Source: DTDX01 sp964608455 | Lineage (GTDB): Archaea; Thermoproteota; Bathyarchaeia; 40CM-2-53-6; DTDX01 | Length of the DNA stretch: 64,000 nucleotides | Direction of reading: 5' to 3' | NCBI GenBank assembly: GCA_964608455.1 | Contig: CAZSNM010000005.1 | Location: 5,068-69,067 of the forward strand | Part shown: piece by piece, positions 60,139 through 64,000 of the stretch | Layout: each line of letters opens with the position of its first letter | Position numbering within the stretch: the stretch's first letter is position 1 | Notes under the pieces: generated by a model | Database searches by the model: none | The model's input: only the letters and a program-made list of their open reading frames with translations | What the model was told of the DNA's origin: nothing | Program-made: the position numbers and the translations under genes

Positions 60139-61779
60139 ATGAAGATGGCTTATCTTGCTGGTCAACCGATTTTAATACTTAAGGAAGGGACTAGCAGAAG
60201 GAAAGGTAGAGATGCTCAAAAAGCAAATATTACTGCTGCTAGAATTATCGCTGAAACTGTAAAAACAACGCTTGGCCCTAGAGGAATGGATAAAATGCTT
60301 GTTGACAGCCTTGGTGATGTTACTATTACTAATGATGGGGCTACTATTCTTGATGAGATTGATGTTCAACATCCAGCAGCTAAAATGATGGTTGAAGTAG
60401 CTAAAACACAAGATGATGAAGTAGGAGATGGAACAACAACCGCCGTAGTATTAGCTGGAGAACTCCTTACTAAAGCTGAGGAGCTTATTGATAAAGATGT
60501 TCATCCAACTGTAATCGTTGATGGTTATAGAGCCGCTTCTGAAGAAGCTCTTAAAGCTCTTGAAGAAATAGCTATTAAAGTGGAACCAAGTGATAAAGAA
60601 TTTTTAAAGAAAGTTGCTAAAGTAGCTGTAGCTAGTAAACTGCTTTCAGAATATAAAGATTATATAGCGGATTTAACTGTTGATGCTATTCTTCAGGTGG
60701 CTGAAAAAACTCTGGAAGGTTATAAAGTTGATATTGACGATGTGAAAGTTGAAAAAAAAGCTGGAGAATCCCTAATGGATACAAAGCTAGTTAAAGGAGT
60801 TGTACTTGATAAGGAAGTTGTTCATCCAGGCATGCCTAAAAGAATAGAAAACGCTAAAATAGCTTTGCTTGATGCACCATTAGAAATAGAGAAAACAGAA
60901 ATAAGCGCCGAAATAAGAATTAGAGATCCAGCTCAAATGAAGGCTTTCCTAGATGAAGAAACAAGAATGATGAAGGAAATGGTTGAGAAAATCGCCAAAA
61001 CAGGAGCTAATGTTGCTCTTTGCCAAAAAGGAATCGATGATATGGCTCAGCATTTCCTAGCTAAAAAAGGAATAATGGCTGTTAGAAGAATAAAGAAGTC
61101 AGATATGGAGAAATTAGCTAGAGCAACAGGTGGAAAAATCGTTACAAACCTAGATGACCTTAAACCATCAGATTTGGGAGAATGCAAACTAGCTGAAGAA
61201 AGAAAGATTGGAGATGATAAAATGGTTTTCATCGAGGGATGCAAAGATCCTAAATCTGTAGCAATATTAATTAGAGCGGGATTAGAAAGACTTGTGGATG
61301 AAGCTGAAAGATCATTAACTGATGCCTTATCAGTAATAGCAGATGTTTATGAGAAAAATAGAATTGTTGCTGGAGGAGGAGCTGTTGAGGCTGAATTAGC
61401 TAAAAGACTAAAAGAATATGCTGCTAAGGTTGGTGGTAGAAAACAATTAGCTATAGAAGCATTTGCTAAATCATTGGAAATTATTCCAAAGGCTTTAGCT
61501 GAAAATTCAGGTTTAGACCCTGTAGACATAATGGTTTCGCTTAGAGCAGCTCATGAATCCCCTGATGGAAAATGGATGGGAGTTGATGTTTACACAGGTA
61601 AAATAGAGGATATGATGAAGAAAGGCGTAATAGAACCTGTTAAAGTTAAAGAGCAAGCTATTAAATCTGCTGTTGAAGCAGCCGCTATGATTCTTAGAAT
61701 CGATGATGTTATAGCTGCAGCTAAACCACCGCCAACTCCATCCAAGAAAGGTGAAAAAGGAGCATCTGAAGAAGAATAG
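60139..61779 (+). CDS. ths: Thermosome subunit 2 (group II chaperonin)
   Basis: The 546-residue chaperonin has the same layout as subunit 1: LGPRGMDKMLVDSLGDVTI, GDGTTTAVVLAGELL, the apical domain, IVAGGGAVEAELAKRL, and an acidic/lysine tail (GEKGASEEE). The two differ clearly in the apical and second equatorial halves, so they probably form hetero-oligomeric rings, while about 190 residues in between are identical. ATG 60139 lies 6 nt after GGAGG; ATG 60145 is also possible. Confidence 0.95.
   Translation: MKMAYLAGQPILILKEGTSRRKGRDAQKANITAARIIAETVKTTLGPRGMDKMLVDSLGDVTITNDGATILDEIDVQHPAAKMMVEVAKTQDDEVGDGTTTAVVLAGELLTKAEELIDKDVHPTVIVDGYRAASEEALKALEEIAIKVEPSDKEFLKKVAKVAVASKLLSEYKDYIADLTVDAILQVAEKTLEGYKVDIDDVKVEKKAGESLMDTKLVKGVVLDKEVVHPGMPKRIENAKIALLDAPLEIEKTEISAEIRIRDPAQMKAFLDEETRMMKEMVEKIAKTGANVALCQKGIDDMAQHFLAKKGIMAVRRIKKSDMEKLARATGGKIVTNLDDLKPSDLGECKLAEERKIGDDKMVFIEGCKDPKSVAILIRAGLERLVDEAERSLTDALSVIADVYEKNRIVAGGGAVEAELAKRLKEYAAKVGGRKQLAIEAFAKSLEIIPKALAENSGLDPVDIMVSLRAAHESPDGKWMGVDVYTGKIEDMMKKGVIEPVKVKEQAIKSAVEAAAMILRIDDVIAAAKPPPTPSKKGEKGASEEE
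60311..60870 (+). repeat. 560-bp tract identical to 15642-16201 (inverted, inside thermosome gene 2)
   Basis: This is the partner of the tract in the first thermosome gene; by eye no mismatch occurs over 560 bp, covering codons for GDVTITNDG through ENAKIALL. The copies are inverted and 44 kb apart, so recombination between them could invert the intervening segment. Confidence 0.9.
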
Positions 61780-61821
61780 CAAAAAACCTTTTTAAACCGG
61801 CTTTTTCTATTTTATTTTCGG

Positions 61822-61965
61822 GCTCCGGTAGTATAGCCCGGTTAAGCAAGCCGAAAGTATGGCGGGCTCTCGCTCTAAACAGTTTAGAGGAGAGACCCGT
61901 CGACGCGGGTTCAAAAGCAAGGAAAAAGATTTTTATCCTTGCTGAAAATCCCGCCCGGAGCACCA
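61822..61965 (+). tRNA. tRNA-Glu (CTC) with at least two introns
   Basis: Exons give acceptor GCTCCGG/CCGGAGC, discriminator A and encoded CCA (61963-61965), D stem GTAT/GTAT, anticodon stem GCGGG/CCCGT with loop CTCTCGA (anticodon CTC) and T arm GCGGG-TTCAAAT-CCCGC. Intron 1 (61873-61894, 22 nt) sits at the canonical 37/38 site with an internal CTCTAAAC/GTTTAGAG helix. Intron 2 (about 61916-61948, 33 nt) interrupts the T loop with an AGCAAGGA/TCCTTGCT helix. The D loop carries about 11 extra nt (61846-61856), possibly a third mini-intron. Confidence 0.88.
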
Positions 61966-61996
61966 TTCTTTTAATAAATAAGAAAAGGCGTTTAAA

Positions 61997-62668
61997 ATGC
62001 TTGAAATAAATGAAAAAATAACATCGCTTTTAGATGAAGTTAAATTTAAAACAGGAAAGAAACTTTCTTTAATTCCAAGAAGCAATTTACCGGTTAGGGC
62101 GTCTATAATAGAAGATAATCGAAAGAAAATAGCGATTCAATATTCTCCAGAAAAATGTGAGGCTGGAGATTTAGCTTATGAACTTCTTAGAGCAATACAA
62201 TTAAATAGTCAAGAATGGATTCATGAAACTTCCCTTAATATAAGAGAAGAAAATGAAATTGTAAAATGGATTAAAACATTGGTATATACACCTTGGATTA
62301 TGCTTGAATTAAAACGAAGAGGATTAAATTCTAATGGAATAATTCTTGATAATTTTGAAGTTAACTTAGAATATTTAAGAGAAGAGGATCCGCCTTATTG
62401 CCATATAGAAAATCCAAACCTTAGATTAATTTTCTCTATAGTGAACTATGCATTTTATCTTTTAACTAAAAATGAGATTAATTATGGTGAAAAAGGCATA
62501 ATTTATGAAAAGCTTTATAAAATGAAGGATCCTAAAGCCTTGGAACTTGGAGAGAAAACTGTGGAAATAATAAAGCGCAACAAATGTTTAACACCTAAAG
62601 AAGCTGCAAATGCATTAAAAGATGTTTTCTTTATGCTAAAGCTAGAAATAAAAGACTTAAAAGTTTAG
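61997..62668 (+). CDS. Hypothetical protein
   Basis: I do not recognise this 223-residue protein. It is soluble, with an N-terminal alpha/beta part (KKLSLIPRSNLPVRASII, KKIAIQYSPEKC) followed by helices including AYELLRAIQLNSQEWIHE, a spacing reminiscent of a degenerate metallopeptidase helix but without the HExxH motif. It lies between two tRNA genes. ATG start with AAGG 8 nt upstream. Confidence 0.65.
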   Translation: MLEINEKITSLLDEVKFKTGKKLSLIPRSNLPVRASIIEDNRKKIAIQYSPEKCEAGDLAYELLRAIQLNSQEWIHETSLNIREENEIVKWIKTLVYTPWIMLELKRRGLNSNGIILDNFEVNLEYLREEDPPYCHIENPNLRLIFSIVNYAFYLLTKNEINYGEKGIIYEKLYKMKDPKALELGEKTVEIIKRNKCLTPKEAANALKDVFFMLKLEIKDLKV

Positions 62669-62693
62669 GGTAAGAATTTAATTTTATAGTTTA

Positions 62694-62797
62694 GCGGGGG
62701 TTGCCAAGCCAGGTCAAAGGCGCAGGGCTTAGGATGAATATATACATAGGAGACCCTGTCCCGTAGGGGTTCGTGGGTTCAAATCCCACCCCCCGCA
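62694..62797 (+). tRNA. tRNA-Leu (TAG) with a 19-nt intron
   Basis: Acceptor GCGGGGG/CCCCCGC with discriminator A, D stem GCC/GGC, anticodon stem CAGGG/CCCTG with loop CTTAGGA (anticodon TAG), a long variable arm (CCC-GTA-GGGG) typical of type II tRNA-Leu, and T arm GTGGG-TTCAAAT-CCCAC. The intron occupies 62734-62752 at position 37/38. The 3' CCA is not encoded (CTA follows). Confidence 0.94.
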
Positions 62798-62914
62798 CTA
62801 ATATTCTTTATTAGCATTTTTCATGAAGGTTAAAAAAGATAAAAGGCTTTTAGATATAGGTATTTTATATTGAGCTTTTTTCTTGCCTTAAGTCCAAATT
62901 TATTTAATTATTTG

Positions 62915-63584
62915 CTAACATTTTTTATGGCAGAACCACCAGTCGTAGCATTCAAATTCGCCTGCTTTTGCTTTTTCAAGCCTTTCTTTCATTGTTTTCA
63001 CATCTTTAGCAGGCGGTATAATTACATGATCTCCTATAAGTTCGTTTTTCGGCCAATTAGCTGGCATAGCAACATTATTTTTATCTGATATTTGCATAGC
63101 TTCAACAGCCCTAAGGATTTCATCTATGTTTCTACCCAACTCTTGCGGATAATAAAGAATTATGCGTATTTTCGCTTTATCATTCCACCACAAAAACTGC
63201 TCTAACAGTGTTTGTGCCTTTTCCTGGATGAATAAGGCCTAGCATATTAGCAACCATACCAGTATCAGCAATTATTGGAAATTGAATTTCAACACTAAGC
63301 TTTTCTTTTATCCATTCTATCCATTTTATATGAGAGAAAACCTGATCTACGCTAAGGCCTATAAGCTCGCAGTTTAAAGCTTTAAACTTTTCATATCTCT
63401 GTTGGAAAGCTACAAACTCTGTTGTACATACAGGCGTGAAATCGCCTGGATGACTGAACAATACAAACCATTTCCCTGAAAAAGCTTTTGGAGTCTCCAT
63501 TACGCCGTGAGTTGTTTGCACCTTCATTTCAGGAAAATCTTCCCCTAAAAGCGGTATACCCTTTTTTTCCTGCTGATGGTCCAA
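62915..63584 (-). pseudogene. Peroxiredoxin (Prx6/archaeal type), interrupted by a one-base frameshift
   Basis: The N-terminal part (63584 to about 63184) has the peroxidatic C53 in FTPVCTTEF and NTVRAVFVV; the C-terminal part (from about 63183) has IILYYPQELGRNIDEILRAV, NWPKNELIGD and the C-terminal CYDWWFCHKKC. Together they make one archaeal peroxiredoxin. They are in different frames: VVE-stop in frame 1 and the continuation in frame 2. Removing one T at 63183/63184 (plus strand) restores VVDDKAKIR. It could be a true mutation, a programmed shift, or a sequencing error. TTG start with AGGTGA upstream. Confidence 0.88.
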
Positions 63585-63601
63585 AAATTTTCACCTTTCT
63601 T

Positions 63602-63889
63602 TTATTTTTTTCCTTTTAACTCTTCAACTTCTTTTTTACCTTCTTCCAATTCTTTTTCTTGCTGTTTATCTTTCATTAATAGTAAAGCTTGAAACTCGCC
63701 TACATGTGTTTTTTCCTCTTTCGCTATATCCAAAAGAATTCTTTTAATTTCTGCATCTTCAGTCATAGCCGCCATCTGCTCATAAAGATTTATAGCATCA
63801 AGCTCAGCAATAATTCCAACTCTCAATATTTCTTTATCCAAGTTTTCTTTGCTTATTTTTTCAAGGTTTATTGGAATTTTTGATAACAA
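63602..63889 (-). CDS. Ferritin-like protein, encapsulin-cargo type
   Basis: The 95-residue helical protein has ILRVGIIAELDAINLYEQMAA and IAKEEKTHVGEFQALL, with the E...E-x2-H iron-ligand spacing of small encapsulated-ferritin-like proteins, followed by a lysine/glutamate-rich tail. These oxidise and store iron, often inside encapsulin shells; in some archaea they are fused to encapsulin. No encapsulin is in the window. The frameshifted peroxiredoxin gene follows after 17 bp, a common pairing in oxidative-stress loci. TTG start with AGGTGA 8 nt upstream. Confidence 0.8.
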   Translation of the reverse strand: MLSKIPINLEKISKENLDKEILRVGIIAELDAINLYEQMAAMTEDAEIKRILLDIAKEEKTHVGEFQALLLMKDKQQEKELEEGKKEVEELKGKK

Positions 63890-63934
63890 TATTTATTCAC
63901 CTTTAAGAAGTAAAATTTGAGCTTAATATAAGCC

Positions 63935-63948
63935 TTATTTATAAATAA
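63935..63948. promoter_or_regulatory. Palindromic TATA box, possibly bidirectional
   Basis: TTATTTATAAATAA is a self-complementary TATA element. On the minus strand it lies about 50 bp before the ferritin-like start. On the plus strand the ATG at 63970 lies about 29 bp from its centre, the distance expected for a leaderless mRNA. Confidence 0.5.
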
Positions 63949-63969
63949 TGTAACTAGAAGAGCTTTTAC

Positions 63970-64000
63970 ATGGCTAAACAACATTACATCAAATTGATAA
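63970..64000 (+). CDS. Possible 5' end of a gene running off the right edge
   Basis: ATG 63970 opens a frame (MAKQHYIKLI) to the window end, about 25-30 bp downstream of a TATA element, with no ribosome binding site. Only ten codons are visible, so this is weak. Confidence 0.2.
   Translation, partial: MAKQHYIKLI

Noticed and set aside
60172..60411. Frames antisense to thermosome genes (also near 15196-15465 and 61047-61529)
   Set aside because: They are shadows of a strongly coding strand with repetitive codon use; no binding sites or recognisable proteins.
61721..61966. Open frame antisense to the end of the thermosome gene and the tRNA-Glu gene
   Set aside because: It lies across an obvious tRNA with introns and has no family likeness.
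62870..63193. Separate 92-residue gene (62915-63193) with its own start
   Set aside because: It is the C-terminal third of a peroxiredoxin in another frame; the alignment continues directly from the upstream frame after removal of one base.
1..64000. CRISPR arrays, insertion sequences, prophage or integrated plasmid
   Set aside because: No regularly spaced repeats, transposase, integrase or tRNA-end duplication was seen; gene content is uniformly chromosomal.

Overview
The window is archaeal chromosome at roughly 30% GC. The evidence is a set of archaeal information-processing genes (two thermosome subunits, RNA polymerase subunit RpoK, ribosomal proteins eS17, eS30 and eL38, an archaeal histone, TiaS), TATA-box promoters, and tRNA genes carrying introns. 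eS30 and eL38 together with a histone, an archaeal CODH/ACS operon and a multi-intron tRNA point to the TACK/Thermoproteota side, possibly a Bathyarchaeia-like lineage; the exact lineage cannot be fixed from sequence reading alone. TTG is a very frequent start codon, often placed 5-9 nt after a clear GGAGG or GGTGA ribosome binding site, so several starts were chosen on that basis. No CRISPR array, insertion sequence, integrase or phage gene was seen.

Layout. 1-5.5 kb: 5' end of a phosphoglycerate mutase, rhomboid protease, a three-gene cassette of unknowns with one PD-(D/E)XK-like nuclease, TatA, a stand-alone RAM domain, a site-2 protease and a GNAT acetyltransferase. 5.5-8.6 kb: a large protein with two AAA+ modules and a Lon-type protease domain, overlapping a small membrane protein. 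8.7-14.2 kb: three radical SAM enzymes and a glycosyltransferase. 14.2-16.4 kb: a tiny membrane protein, RpoK and thermosome subunit 1. 17.2-22.1 kb: three tandem paralogous winged-helix proteins, then NurA, HerA and a PyrK-like flavoprotein, in one tightly packed operon. 22.1-33.6 kb: a RecA/KaiC-like ATPase, eS30 and a complete CODH/ACS operon (a second, full-length acetyl-CoA synthase, then cdhA, B, C, D, E), with CooT- and CooC-like nickel proteins diverging from it.

33.6-43.4 kb: an ATP-grasp ligase, PRC-barrel protein, HtpX, an HMG-CoA synthase fused to a DUF35 domain, a divergent luciferase-fold protein resembling methylene-H4MPT reductase, a CBS/HPF protein, a Nudix hydrolase, YjbQ and an iron-sulfur DNA glycosylase. 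43.4-54.5 kb: acetyl-CoA synthetase, macro-domain protein, ECF S component, AIR-synthase-like protein, prepilin peptidase, a 1014-residue secreted protein, TiaS and a PAC2 protein. 54.6-64 kb: initiator tRNA, amino-acid permease/Usp operon, eL38, a MoaD-like/ParB-SerK-like/HEPN-like operon, eS17, histone, thermosome subunit 2, an intron-rich tRNA-Glu, tRNA-Leu, a frameshifted peroxiredoxin and a ferritin-like protein.

Metabolically, CODH/ACS with its nickel accessory genes, acetyl-CoA synthetase, a possible Mer homologue and an MptN/CofF-like ligase suggest a Wood-Ljungdahl, tetrahydromethanopterin/F420-based carbon economy with acetyl-CoA feeding isoprenoid synthesis through HMG-CoA synthase. 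The most striking signals are the three-winged-helix/NurA/HerA operon without mre11-rad50, a 560-bp identical tract shared by the two thermosome genes 44 kb apart, a full-length acetyl-CoA synthase whose true 5' end has no ATG/GTG/TTG, and a tRNA-Glu with at least two introns.
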